Positions 51,565 to 60,389 of a DNA stretch of 64,000 nt are shown piece by piece. The notes under the pieces are model-generated. The model was not told the origin of the DNA. It saw only the letters and a program-made list of their open reading frames with translations, and made no database searches. The first letter of the stretch is position 1, and each line of letters begins with the position of its first letter. Source of the DNA: Dyadobacter sp. 50-39 (GTDB lineage: Bacteria; Bacteroidota; Bacteroidia; Cytophagales; Spirosomataceae); NCBI GenBank assembly GCA_001898145.1, contig MKSR01000036.1, positions 124,001-188,000 on the forward strand, given 5' to 3'. Made by a program: the position numbers and the translations under genes.

Positions 51565-51599
51565 ATATCTTCCCTGAATTTCAGGGAAGATATTTTTTT
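51565..51599 (+). terminator. Perfect palindromic hairpin with T7 tail
   Basis: ATATCTTCCCTGAA (51565-51578) and its complement (51580-51593) form a 14-bp perfect stem around one base (a few central pairs must open as loop), followed by a T run (51593-51599). No coding gene precedes it on the plus strand within 250 bases, so it would end an unannotated plus-strand transcript or act on a short RNA. Confidence 0.7.
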
Positions 51600-51600
51600 G

Positions 51601-51746
51601 GAGGGCAGTCCCTAAAGTCGGCTTGCTTTCTCATAGTGTATCAACCTGACTAAGCGAACTGCCGACGTTGCTGCAAATCCGGGGGACTGGCGGAATCCGG
51701 ATTGTACGATGGAGGCGAAAAGGCCGGATGCGTCCGGTCTTTTTTT
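51601..51746 (+). ncRNA. Candidate structured small RNA ending in an intrinsic terminator
   Basis: Three stems in order on the plus strand: GTCGGC (51617-51622) with GCCGAC (51661-51666), enclosing TAGT...ACTA pairs; AATCCGG (51676-51682) with CCGGATT (51697-51703) around a 14-base loop; and the terminator AGGCCGGA-tgcg-TCCGGTCT (51721-51740, 8 bp with one G-U) followed by T6. There is no open frame across it and no coding gene immediately upstream. The GC content is well above that of the flanks. It matches no riboswitch or RNA family that I recognise. It could be a leader with an attenuator for the aldo/keto reductase (90 bases downstream) or a free-standing sRNA. Confidence 0.4.
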
Positions 51747-51835
51747 GTACCCTATTGAATGCAAATGGCCTCTTTACACTTGATGTTTGAGGATTTTATC
51801 TTTTAATTCGGTCTGATCATTCTAAATTATCTCAA

Positions 51836-52888
<1,053 letters not shown>

Positions 52889-52933
52889 ATTTCAACCGGA
52901 GGCCGGGCGCGCAGAAGTGTATCCCGGATCGGG

Positions 52934-53572
52934 CTACCTGGCCTCCGGAATATATAGCCCGTGCTGCATGGCATAAACGATGAGATCGGTCGTGCGGCGG
53001 ACTTTCAGCTTGTCCATCACGCTGCGGTGGTAGTATTGTACTGTGTGGGCGCTCAGTCTTAATTCATATGCGATTTCCTTGATCGTATGGCCGCCACAAA
53101 CCTTTTGCAGCACTTCTTTCTCTCGCGGAGAGAGGTGCATCACCACTTCTTCCTCTGTAAATACGCTGTTGATGAGGCTGTCGCGGATGGCCTTGCCGAT
53201 ATACTGCTTTCCGGATTGTACCTGGAAAATCGATTCCTTAAATTCTTCAAACAGTGTTGACTTTGATAGGAAGCTATTAGCCCCCCGGCGGATTGTGTGC
53301 TTGACCGTCTGCGGGTCTGTAATGGCCGAAAGCACAATCACCTTCGTCTCACGCGGGAGCGTCGCGCGGCAAATGTCTAGCAACTCAAAGCCATTCGGGC
53401 CATTCAAGGCCAGATCCATAACCAGAATGTCGGGAGGGCATGCGCTTCTCGCCGTCAGAAAATCCCTGCCGTCCGTGTAAGTATCCACCCTATTGATTTC
53501 CGGGACCAGCTGCAAAAGGCTTTGCAGAGCATCTGCCAGAAGGAGGTGTTCATCCACCAAAACTATGTTCAT
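52934..53572 (-). CDS. NarL/FixJ family response regulator
   Basis: A 212-residue two-component response regulator. The receiver domain (residues ~1-120) has the acidic pair Asp7/Glu8, the phospho-acceptor Asp53 in ILVMDLAL, Ser82 in the VIVLSA switch strand and Lys104 in SFLSKS. A LuxR-type helix-turn-helix (~145-210: LSPREKEVLQKVCGGHTIKEIAYELRLSAHTVQYYHRSVMDKLKVR) follows. No histidine kinase gene lies in the window, so the partner is an orphan elsewhere. It is divergent from the large T9SS surface protein gene across 682 non-coding bases. Confidence 0.94.
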   Translation of the reverse strand: MNIVLVDEHLLLADALQSLLQLVPEINRVDTYTDGRDFLTARSACPPDILVMDLALNGPNGFELLDICRATLPRETKVIVLSAITDPQTVKHTIRRGANSFLSKSTLFEEFKESIFQVQSGKQYIGKAIRDSLINSVFTEEEVVMHLSPREKEVLQKVCGGHTIKEIAYELRLSAHTVQYYHRSVMDKLKVRRTTDLIVYAMQHGLYIPEAR

Positions 53573-54254
53573 AGAATAACTTTATAGAATAAATTTTAAT
53601 ATCACTGCGATGTAGTTGTACAATACCTTATTTTATACGATCCAACCATTAAATTTTCGGCGCTTTTTCAAAAGTTCCCGTGAAATATAAACCTATTTGA
53701 TCAGTTGCGTATTGTTCTACACAAAATACTATAAATCAGCAGATAGTATCCATTGTACGTAGCATATTACTTATTTTTCGGCAACTATCTTGTACGAATT
53801 TATAATTGAGTCGTGGATAAAATTAATTGGATTACCCCAATTTTTTGGGGGTGTATCTATACTCAAAATATGTGGGTTTATTTTGATTCATTTATAGATA
53901 CATTTGCAATTAACCACTATTTAGTTTGAGAAAATAGTATAACTAATTGAAATAAATAGGACAGCACACATTCTTGAAATCATCGTAACGTAAAACAACT
54001 TTGATAGTATTACAATAAATTTACTCATCTCTCTTGCCGGTCACCCGGCATTCGTTAAGCGACACCTTCACAAAAAAGACCATCGGAGCAGCGCATTCGG
54101 CAGCCTTTCCAATGGCATATCAACGATAATTTTTATGGATGCTTCCGGCTGGGCCGGTCAAGTCAGAGCTGTGCTTTGTAACGCATTGGTTGTCTTGTAT
54201 TTATGTTTCACTATTCACATAACGGTTTGTCTCTATTCTAAAATTTCTATCTCT
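53573..54254. other. 682-bp AT-rich non-coding region between the response regulator and T9SS protein genes
   Basis: No coding frame of note except an in-frame run of 40 codons before the T9SS start, which I judge not to be translated. It holds a short hairpin ACCCC...GGGGT (53835-53853), a candidate promoter -7 box at 53899 and a GC hairpin TGCCGG-tcac-CCGGCA (54035-54050). If the promoter is real, the T9SS gene has a 5' leader of about 340 bases. Confidence 0.6.
53899..53906 (+). promoter_or_regulatory. Candidate -7 box (TACATTTG) for the T9SS surface protein gene
   Basis: TACATTTG matches the Bacteroidota -7 consensus TAnnTTTG exactly. A TTTG at 53882-53885 is present upstream but the spacer is only 13 bases, shorter than the usual 19-20, so the promoter call is weak. 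Confidence 0.3.
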
Positions 54255-56216
54255 ATGAAAAGTTCTATCGGCTATCTCATCCCAAAACTCAGCGCGCTGA
54301 GGGTTGCGGCCTTGCTCGTAATGGCAGTACTTTCTTCGCAAGCTGTTTGGGCGTCACAACATGCGACATCGGCAACCCCGAACACTTCCAGCAACCTGGC
54401 ACCCGCTTCGGTTACCAAACTCGACAGTCTTACAGGCGCCCCCGATGGGAAATACGGAAGGCTTCTGGCCTCCGGTTTAAAGGTTTCGGTTGTTACATAT
54501 GCCAGCTGGGCGAGCGTGACTTTGAATTTGCCCGCATCTATTCCCGCCGGAAAAAAAGCATACGTCAAGATTAAAGCACCGGAAGCGGAAGGCATTTCGC
54601 TGGACCTGGGAAGCCTGGTGAATTTGCTGGGAATCCTGGATGCGCAGGGGATTGTAGTGACCACAAGCGCAGGTACCGCGTCGACGGAATTGGTGAAGGA
54701 CAAGAATAACAACCTGTACCTCGCTGTAACATCTACAGCTTCCTATAATAATGTTACCGTGCGACTGAATTTTTCCGGTTTCACAGGCATTCTCGGGGTC
54801 GCCATTGGTACCGTTCACCTGGATATCGATGCTATTTCAACTTACGAGGATGAAGTTTTCACGCCATGCAGCGCCGTTGGATTTGCTTTCGCGGATATTG
54901 ATCCGGAGGCCAAGGGTATCGACATTTCGTTGATCAATCCTTTGCTGGACCCGCAAAAGGCGATCGATGGTATCGTTAGTGCAGGCAACTACGCCTATCT
55001 TCAGAACGGTGCGGTAGGTGCTGTTTCAACGGTTTCGGAAACCGTTTATCTGGGAACCCCATCCCCGGGTACCAACCAGGTGCTCGCGACCATTTCGAGA
55101 CCTCCGAGCCTCGTGGACCTTACATTATTGAATGGCATCACCATCGAAACCTATCTGGGCTCAACGCAAGTAAGTTCGGCAAATCTCGGAACCAATCTTT
55201 TGACGCTGACGCTGCTCACGCTGTTTGAGAACAATAACCTGGTTACCGTGTCTTTCGTACCAGGTGGTACATTCGACCGGATCGTCATTAAGGCCACAGC
55301 GGCAGCGTCGGTGTTTACCGGGCTGCGCGTTCATGAGCTTAGCTCCCGTCCTCCTATTGTGTTCACCGGCGGAACGGTGACCCCAGGGCGCGTATTTGAC
55401 CCGGTTGCTTCCGACCTTTTCACTGCCAAAACAGGAGGAGCGATAAGTTTTAGCATCCAATGCGGTTTGCCAGCGGATTACACCTACGCGTTGTACCAGG
55501 TATCCTCCCCGGGCGGCCGCACCATGGCTGGTACTTTGCCCAGCACCGTGACGCTTAACCCGAACGGTAATTTCTCGGGTACTCCTACATTCGGACAAAA
55601 CGGTACATACACATTCGACGTGCAGGCCACCAACCAGTTTGGCCAGAGCGCGGTGGCTTCTTTCACGATGGAAATAGAGGCGGCATTGCCCGTTACGCTG
55701 GTGAGCTTCAAGGCGCTCGCCGAAGGACCTACGGCATCGCTGTCCTGGACGACTTCGGAAGAAACCAATAGCGATCGTTTCGATATCGAACGCAGCCAGA
55801 ACGGTAAAAACTGGTCGAAAATCGGGTCGATGAACTCGCATAAGGAAAGCAGCGTGAACCAGTACTACTCGTTTGTGGACCCGTCGCCGCTGAGAGGCGA
55901 AAACCTCTATCGGCTTAAAATGGTCGACCTGGATGGAACATTTGCGTATAGCCGGATCGAGCATGTGAATTTCAAAGCTGTCGCACTGGTTTATCCCAAC
56001 CCCGTGACCAGTACCGATCGCTTGTCGGTGAATGTCGGCGATTGGAGCAAGGTAAGCCTGGTGAAAGTGGTCAATGCTTCCGGTAAAGTCGTTTTTGAAG
56101 CCTCTAATGCATTGCTTTCCGGTATCAGTGCCCGCAACCTCGCTGCGGGTGCTTATGTAATCCAGGTAACGCACACCGATGGTACGGTTACCTCACAAAG
56201 ATTTGTAAGACAATAA
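54255..56216 (+). CDS. T9SS-secreted surface protein with putative-Ig domain and type A sorting domain
   Basis: A 653-residue protein with a signal peptide (SALRVAALLVMAVLSSQAVWAS), a beta-rich N-terminal part (residues ~45-380) without known motifs, a putative Ig-like (cadherin-like) module around 395-480 (GRVFDPVASDLFTAKTGGAISFSIQCGLPADYTYAL ... GNFSGTPTFGQNGTYTFDVQATNQFGQSA) and a C-terminal LPVTLVSFKA module common in Cytophagales, ending with the type A sorting domain VYPNPVTSTDRLSVN ... LAAGAYVIQVTHTDGTVTSQRFVRQ. The ATG at 54255 is used; the upstream 40 codons have no function. Probable cell-surface adhesin or structural protein. A strong terminator follows. Confidence 0.9.
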   Translation: MKSSIGYLIPKLSALRVAALLVMAVLSSQAVWASQHATSATPNTSSNLAPASVTKLDSLTGAPDGKYGRLLASGLKVSVVTYASWASVTLNLPASIPAGKKAYVKIKAPEAEGISLDLGSLVNLLGILDAQGIVVTTSAGTASTELVKDKNNNLYLAVTSTASYNNVTVRLNFSGFTGILGVAIGTVHLDIDAISTYEDEVFTPCSAVGFAFADIDPEAKGIDISLINPLLDPQKAIDGIVSAGNYAYLQNGAVGAVSTVSETVYLGTPSPGTNQVLATISRPPSLVDLTLLNGITIETYLGSTQVSSANLGTNLLTLTLLTLFENNNLVTVSFVPGGTFDRIVIKATAAASVFTGLRVHELSSRPPIVFTGGTVTPGRVFDPVASDLFTAKTGGAISFSIQCGLPADYTYALYQVSSPGGRTMAGTLPSTVTLNPNGNFSGTPTFGQNGTYTFDVQATNQFGQSAVASFTMEIEAALPVTLVSFKALAEGPTASLSWTTSEETNSDRFDIERSQNGKNWSKIGSMNSHKESSVNQYYSFVDPSPLRGENLYRLKMVDLDGTFAYSRIEHVNFKAVALVYPNPVTSTDRLSVNVGDWSKVSLVKVVNASGKVVFEASNALLSGISARNLAAGAYVIQVTHTDGTVTSQRFVRQ

Positions 56217-56235
56217 TCCTGCACACATACACACA

Positions 56236-56270
56236 CAAACCGCTGGCGCCATGTCAGCGGTTTGTTTTTT
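56236..56270 (+). terminator. Intrinsic terminator after the T9SS surface protein gene
   Basis: CAAACCGCTG (56236-56245) pairs with CAGCGGTTTG (56255-56264), followed by T6. It starts 20 bases after the stop codon. Confidence 0.88.
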
Positions 56271-56370
56271 GTGTACCATACCCCAAAAAGATAACCAACT
56301 ACTTTTTTTGAAGCGACAGAGCGGTATATTTGAGCTTTAAAGTATCCCGATTACCAACGTTAACTTTACT

Positions 56371-56868
56371 ATGCCCAGCAGAAGAGGTAAAAAGAGCAAG
56401 TTCAAAAAGGTCCTGATTCCGGTTTTGAAATGGACCAGTGCGATTGTCCCCGTTTGTGCCTTCATTTACGTTCTCTACTACTACAAGCAATTCGACTTCC
56501 TGAAACCGAAAGCGCAGGTGAAAACAGAGACCAAGGTGCTTGACCAGAGCGACTCCACGCTGGCAGCCCTGGGGAAATCGGAAGCACTTGCGGCGAAAAT
56601 ACACATCACCGAAAACGAATGGCACCTCGTAGGCGGGCTCGCCATCCACACCATGACGGTGGAGAATACCTCAGAGTCGCCGGTAAAAAATTTGGAGGTG
56701 GAGTTTAAATACCTCAATGACGTACAGGCTGTGGTAACTTCCAAGATCGTTACGATCAAAACACCGCTTCCGGCGAAGAAATCCACGAAAGTTTCTGAAT
56801 TAAGCGTCGGTTACGTCAATAACTCGGTGGTGGGCTGCGATGTGAAAGTGCTAAGGGCGAGAATCTAA
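56371..56868 (+). CDS. Membrane-anchored protein with FxLYD-like beta domain (165 aa)
   Basis: A 165-residue protein with a basic N-terminus (MPSRRGKKSKFKKVLI), one membrane helix (VLKWTSAIVPVCAFIYVLYYY, about residues 17-37) and a C-terminal beta-sandwich of about 85 residues (GGLAIHTMTVENTSESPVKNLEVEFKYLNDVQAVVTSKIVTI ... AKKSTKVSELSVGYVNNSVVGCDVKV). The layout resembles FxLYD-type domains found in surface proteins, but without the family-defining motif. Function unknown. A second small membrane protein gene follows 62 bases downstream. Confidence 0.78.
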   Translation: MPSRRGKKSKFKKVLIPVLKWTSAIVPVCAFIYVLYYYKQFDFLKPKAQVKTETKVLDQSDSTLAALGKSEALAAKIHITENEWHLVGGLAIHTMTVENTSESPVKNLEVEFKYLNDVQAVVTSKIVTIKTPLPAKKSTKVSELSVGYVNNSVVGCDVKVLRARI

Positions 56869-56930
56869 CCTGCTGGAACTGTGCCTGGCTGGTACGATTA
56901 TTTATGCAATGGTACCAAACCTGACCAACA

Positions 56931-57134
56931 ATGGATACCATGGCACAGCTACTTCAAAGTCTCTACAATATGGCGCCGGTACTGGCGATGATCATCCTTT
57001 TCGCCGCAGCCATCGGCGGATTCTGGCTTGTGATTGAACTCAAAAAAAGAAGCGCATATACCCGTCATTCGCTGAGTGACCGTTTGTTCCTGAAACGTAA
57101 CACCGGAAGACTTCGCAAAATGCAGCTGCATTAA
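56931..57134 (+). CDS. Small single-span membrane protein (67 aa)
   Basis: A 67-residue protein with one helix (MAPVLAMIILFAAAIGGFWLVIELKK) and a basic C-terminal tail (RLFLKRNTGRLRKMQLH). An in-frame ATG three codons on (56940) is an equally good start. Composition and length are those of a real small membrane protein, and it sits 62 bases downstream of the FxLYD-like gene in the same direction. I recognise no family. Confidence 0.6.
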   Translation: MDTMAQLLQSLYNMAPVLAMIILFAAAIGGFWLVIELKKRSAYTRHSLSDRLFLKRNTGRLRKMQLH

Positions 57135-57143
57135 CAATGGGGC

Positions 57144-57180
57144 AAAAAAAAACATCCCAATTACAAGGTAACCGGGATGT
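57144..57180 (-). terminator. Intrinsic terminator on the minus strand
   Basis: ACATCCC (57152-57158) pairs with GGGATGT (57174-57180) with further inner pairs. On the minus strand it is followed by a run of nine T (57152-57144). It would end transcripts of the leftward YfbU-like gene, whose stop is 150 bases away; the bases between show no gene. Confidence 0.7.
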
Positions 57181-57330
57181 CTGATTTTACTCAACGTTAT
57201 TGAAAACCGTTCGACGGGTTTCCGATACAAACTTAATGATTTCTTTATTCAAAACATTGATTTTTGTTTAGGAAATAATATTTTTTGTAGCCATTCGATA
57301 AGTTGCATTTACTGATCGGCATACGGTTGC

Positions 57331-57897
57331 CTATGAAGACTGAATATCAAGCACTAGCGTTTTGACCTGATCAATAAAGTTTTGCAAATCCAGGGCCGAA
57401 TATTGCTGTTTTTGGGCATTTTCATAGTCGAAATAAACGGAAAGCATGCGATTGTATTTAATCAGCGAATTACTTTTATGCGACTTCAATTCGCGGCCTT
57501 TGTACTCGCCGTGCTCGTCCATGCGGTCCACCAGATAGGACATCATATAATAATGCATGCCGCTGTCCTGGTCAAATCCTTCAAATTCCAGCGACGCCAG
57601 ATCAAGTAATTCCTTGTCTGCTTCGGGCAGCGAACGAATGGAATCATTGATCCGGCTGTACATTTTCATGATATCGGAGATTTCATTGTAAACGCTCAAT
57701 GGTACCTCTTCGTACAAGTTGTTAAACACCTTTGGGTAGAGGCCTGTATAGCCCTTTTCTAGTATCTCAATCCTTTTTTCATAGAGTTCACGTTCCTTTT
57801 CGTTGCCGAGGGCGGAGAGTATTCTGCATTGGTTAATCAGCAGTTGTCGTTCAATGAGGGAAATGCTTTCGGGGATCATGTAAGGCTGGTTCGACAT
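57331..57897 (-). CDS. YfbU family protein
   Basis: A 188-residue protein of the YfbU family, named after an E. coli protein of unknown function whose overexpression was linked to cell death. LIERQLLINQCRILSALGNEKERELYEKRIEILEKGY, EVPLSVYNEISDIMKMYSRINDSI, LASLEFEGFDQDSGMHYYMMSYLVDRMDEHGEY and LIKYNRMLSVYFDY all align in order with the family blocks I remember. The protein is all helical and soluble. The ATG at 57897 is used in place of the longer frame at 57927. Monocistronic. Confidence 0.85.
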   Translation of the reverse strand: MSNQPYMIPESISLIERQLLINQCRILSALGNEKERELYEKRIEILEKGYTGLYPKVFNNLYEEVPLSVYNEISDIMKMYSRINDSIRSLPEADKELLDLASLEFEGFDQDSGMHYYMMSYLVDRMDEHGEYKGRELKSHKSNSLIKYNRMLSVYFDYENAQKQQYSALDLQNFIDQVKTLVLDIQSS

Positions 57898-58020
57898 TTT
57901 TGGCAAGTTAAACGGTATTAAGTACATATTATGTTGACTTTCCTTGTAATGTTCAGGAAAGTTTGCTCACTTACAGCTGCATTGTATTACACGGCCAACA
58001 CGAAATTGCCGATACGCCTG

Positions 58021-58269
58021 ATGTCTCAACCGATGGAACCACTACACACCGACTCAGCCCATTCCGATCACCGCCCCGACGGAGAGACGCTTTCAGATTA
58101 TGTGAAGCGTATGGAAACCGAAGGGAATCTCAGAAGGCTCGCTCAAAAGCTGGAAGGCGATCTGAGACAACCTGTTACCGGAGAAGATCGTCAGACTTCC
58201 CTGCCAGGCAGCCCTGATCTTTCCTTCGAAAAGTTCGAGGAGAAACGCAAGAGCCGTGGCGATCAATAG
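58021..58269 (+). CDS. Small hydrophilic hypothetical protein (82 aa)
   Basis: An 82-residue acidic/basic protein, MSQPMEPLHTDSAHSDHRPD and on, with a helical middle (LSDYVKRMETEGNLRRLAQKLEGDLRQP) and a Lys/Arg-rich end ([14 protein letters not shown]). A longer frame starts at 57931. Its last seven bases overlap the end of rarA tail to tail. No family recognised. It could be a chance frame, but it lies in a 370-base gap with no other function and its composition is protein-like. Confidence 0.4.
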   Translation: MSQPMEPLHTDSAHSDHRPDGETLSDYVKRMETEGNLRRLAQKLEGDLRQPVTGEDRQTSLPGSPDLSFEKFEEKRKSRGDQ

Positions 58270-59534
58270 CCATACCAATCCCCCCACCAATATTGCAGTT
58301 TTTTCCTGATTTCTTCCTCACGCGCATTGCGGCCTGGGTCGAAGAATTTGGTACCCTTTAACTCGTCCGGCAGGAAATCCTGCTTGGCGAAGTTGCCTTC
58401 GAAGTCGTGCGAATACTTGTAGTCTTTGCCGTAACCGATTTGTTTCATCAGCTTTGTGGGCGCATTACGCAGGTGCAATGGCACAGGCAAGTGTGCAGTG
58501 CGCGTAGCAGCCTCGATGGCGTCGCCGATGGCCATATAGCTCGCGTTACTTTTGGGCGAAGTAGCCAGGTATACGGCTGTCTGCGACAGAATGATGCGGC
58601 ATTCGGGGTAGCCAACCACATTTACGGCCTGCATACAAGCGTTGGCCATGATCATCGCCGTCGGATTGGCATTGCCAATGTCCTCGGATGCCATGATGAG
58701 CATCCTGCGCGCGATGAACGACGGATCTTCGCCTGCGACGATCATCCTGGCCATCCAGTACACCGCCCCGTTGGGATCACTGCCGCGCAGTGACTTGATG
58801 AATGCCGAAATGATGTCGTAATGCTGTTCTCCGGATTTATCGTAGCGGGCGATGTTCTGCTGCGCCACTTCTGTCACCCATTCGTCGGTGATTTCAATCT
58901 TTTTGGTCTCTCCTTTGCCCAGCACCACGAGTTCGAGCAGGTTCAGGAGCTTGCGGCCGTCACCGCCCGAGAGCCTCAGCAGCGCGTCATAAGACTTGAA
59001 TTTAATATTCTTCTCTTTCAGCCAGGGGTCTTTTTCCAATGCGCGGGCAATGAGCCCTTTCAATTCTTTTTCACCGAAAGCTTCCAGAATGTAAACCTGG
59101 CAGCGTGAGAGCAAAGCGGAATTGATTTCGAATGAAGGGTTTTCAGTCGTTGCACCGATCAGTGTAACCTGGCCCTTTTCAACGGCGCCGAGCAATGCGT
59201 CCTGCTGGCTTTTGTTGTAACGGTGAATTTCATCGATAAATAAAATAGCCGGGAAAAGGCCCGAAGGTCGGGCAAGTACTTCCCGTAAATCCTTGACGCC
59301 GGAGCTGATCGCACTGAGATTGTAGAACTGCCTTTTTGTGGTTTCCGCAATGAGTAACGCGAGGGTAGTTTTCCCCACTCCGGGAGGTCCCCAGAAAATC
59401 ATCGAAGGAATAGCGTTTTGTAAAATGGCTCGTCTGAGCGGTCCTTTTGGGCCAAGTAATTTTTCCTGCCCCACAAAATCGTCGAGCGTCCGCGGGCGGA
59501 GGCGTTCGGCGAGGGGTGTGGTAATCGTGTTCAT
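58263..59534 (-). CDS. rarA: Replication-associated recombination protein A (AAA+ ATPase)
   Basis: A 423-residue RarA/MgsA/Mgs1-family ATPase that acts at stalled replication forks with SSB. N-terminal [17 protein letters not shown], Walker [18 protein letters not shown], Walker [22 protein letters not shown], sensor 1 [21 protein letters not shown], then the RarA-specific [53 protein letters not shown] and the tetramerisation end [27 protein letters not shown]. The ATG at 59534 is chosen; upstream in-frame residues lie in the leader. Monocistronic by spacing. Confidence 0.96.
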   Translation of the reverse strand: MNTITTPLAERLRPRTLDDFVGQEKLLGPKGPLRRAILQNAIPSMIFWGPPGVGKTTLALLIAETTKRQFYNLSAISSGVKDLREVLARPSGLFPAILFIDEIHRYNKSQQDALLGAVEKGQVTLIGATTENPSFEINSALLSRCQVYILEAFGEKELKGLIARALEKDPWLKEKNIKFKSYDALLRLSGGDGRKLLNLLELVVLGKGETKKIEITDEWVTEVAQQNIARYDKSGEQHYDIISAFIKSLRGSDPNGAVYWMARMIVAGEDPSFIARRMLIMASEDIGNANPTAMIMANACMQAVNVVGYPECRIILSQTAVYLATSPKSNASYMAIGDAIEAATRTAHLPVPLHLRNAPTKLMKQIGYGKDYKYSHDFEGNFAKQDFLPDELKGTKFFDPGRNAREEEIRKKLQYWWGDWYGY

Positions 59535-59582
59535 GCGTGAAGTGTCGGTAGTCAGTTTGTTAATGTAGGGTAAATTTAACAC

Positions 59583-59612
59583 AAAAAAAGCGCGGCTGAG
59601 TTCGCCGCGCTT
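59583..59612 (-). terminator. Intrinsic terminator after the sigma factor gene
   Basis: AGCGCGGC (59589-59596) pairs with GCCGCGCT (59604-59611), an 8-bp GC stem, followed on the minus strand by a T7 run (59589-59583). It lies 37 bases past the sigma factor stop. Confidence 0.88.
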
Positions 59613-59648
59613 CCTAAGCACATATTTAAACGTTTAAACAGACGGCTA

Positions 59649-60230
59649 TCAGAAAGTCAGCCTGTCGAGTGTCATCTGCTTTTTAAGGTTACCCAATGCA
59701 CCAAAAACGAGGTTGTACACGGATTGAATGTTTATTTTCATCAAATCTGCGATCTCGTGGTTGTTCAGGTTCATGTAGAATTTCAGGAAAATAGCTTCGC
59801 GCTGGCGGCGTGGCAATCCGTTGATGGCTACATTGAGGTGCTGGTTGGTGGATTCGAATTCTTCTTCTGAAATCAGGTGGTTTTCGTGGGAAGGCGTGTT
59901 GATATGCCAGTACTCAACCGGGATATCTTCGTTGCTGGTATGCTTTTGTTGTGCATTTAAATGGCGGACCAATTTACGTTTGATGGAAGCCATCAGATAA
60001 AAGCGAACCGAGGTGGTGTCACCGAGCGTCATGCGGTTTCTCCATAACTCTACAAACAAATCGTGGATGCAATCTTTGATCAAAGGCTTGTCGATCGTGA
60101 ATTGCGAACAGTACTGGTAAAGAATGTGAACGTAAGAGCGGTAGAGGCATGCGTAGGCATTTTCATCGCCTTTTCTGAACTGATCCCAAAAACAGAGTTC
60201 TTCTTCTTGCTTGTAGCGTAGGTGAGCCAT
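59649..60230 (-). CDS. RNA polymerase ECF-type sigma factor
   Basis: A 193-residue group 4 sigma factor. Region 2 is YACLYRSYVHILYQYCSQFTIDKPLIKDCIHDLFVELWRNRMTLGDTTSVRFYLMASIKRKLVRHLN, and region 4 is LPRRQREAIFLKFYMNLNNHEIADLMKINIQSVYNLVFGALGNLKKQM with the helix-turn-helix. No FecR/anti-sigma gene is next to it, unlike the SusCD-linked sigma factors. Its 160-base upstream region is very AT-rich. A 14-bp palindrome, TTTAAACGTTTAAA (59625-59638), lies just past the stop codon. Confidence 0.92.
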   Translation of the reverse strand: MAHLRYKQEEELCFWDQFRKGDENAYACLYRSYVHILYQYCSQFTIDKPLIKDCIHDLFVELWRNRMTLGDTTSVRFYLMASIKRKLVRHLNAQQKHTSNEDIPVEYWHINTPSHENHLISEEEFESTNQHLNVAINGLPRRQREAIFLKFYMNLNNHEIADLMKINIQSVYNLVFGALGNLKKQMTLDRLTF

Positions 60231-60389
60231 TGTTTGGAAAGGATTTGGAATTGGGGTTAGGAATGATTGTGAATAATGTCATTATTACACTTGTAAATAT
60301 ATTTATAAAAAAACATATTTTAAAAATATTTTCATCATAAAATTATATTTCAAAGGTTAATGATACTATTTCCCTAATGCCGCCGCCGA

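Larger units (their letters stand above)
51299..51835. other. 537-bp intergenic region between the dehydrogenase and aldo/keto reductase genes
   Basis: No coding frame of note. The first 260 bases (51299-51560) look like ordinary AT-rich upstream DNA of the leftward dehydrogenase genes. The rest holds two terminator-like hairpins (51565-51599 and 51721-51746) with a structured stretch between them; see the separate entries. The last 85 bases are the leader of the aldo/keto reductase gene. Confidence 0.7.

Noticed and set aside
51601-51746. Known riboswitch, 6S, SRP or RNase P RNA
   Set aside because: I could not find the conserved core of cobalamin, TPP, SAM or c-di-GMP riboswitches, nor the SRP tetraloop region or RNase P core; left as an unassigned candidate.
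53835-53853. ACCCC...GGGGT hairpin as a terminator
   Set aside because: The stem has only five pairs, with the T-rich stretch in the loop rather than after the stem, and no gene end is near it.
55161-56174. A 337-codon open frame on the minus strand
   Set aside because: Antisense to the T9SS surface protein with its clear sorting domain; the product is rich in Arg, Gln and His as expected for a shadow.
59625-59638. Palindrome TTTAAACGTTTAAA as another LacI operator
   Set aside because: It shares the AAACGTTT core but lacks the outer C/G of CAAACGTTTG and sits between the sigma factor stop codon and its terminator, not in a promoter region.
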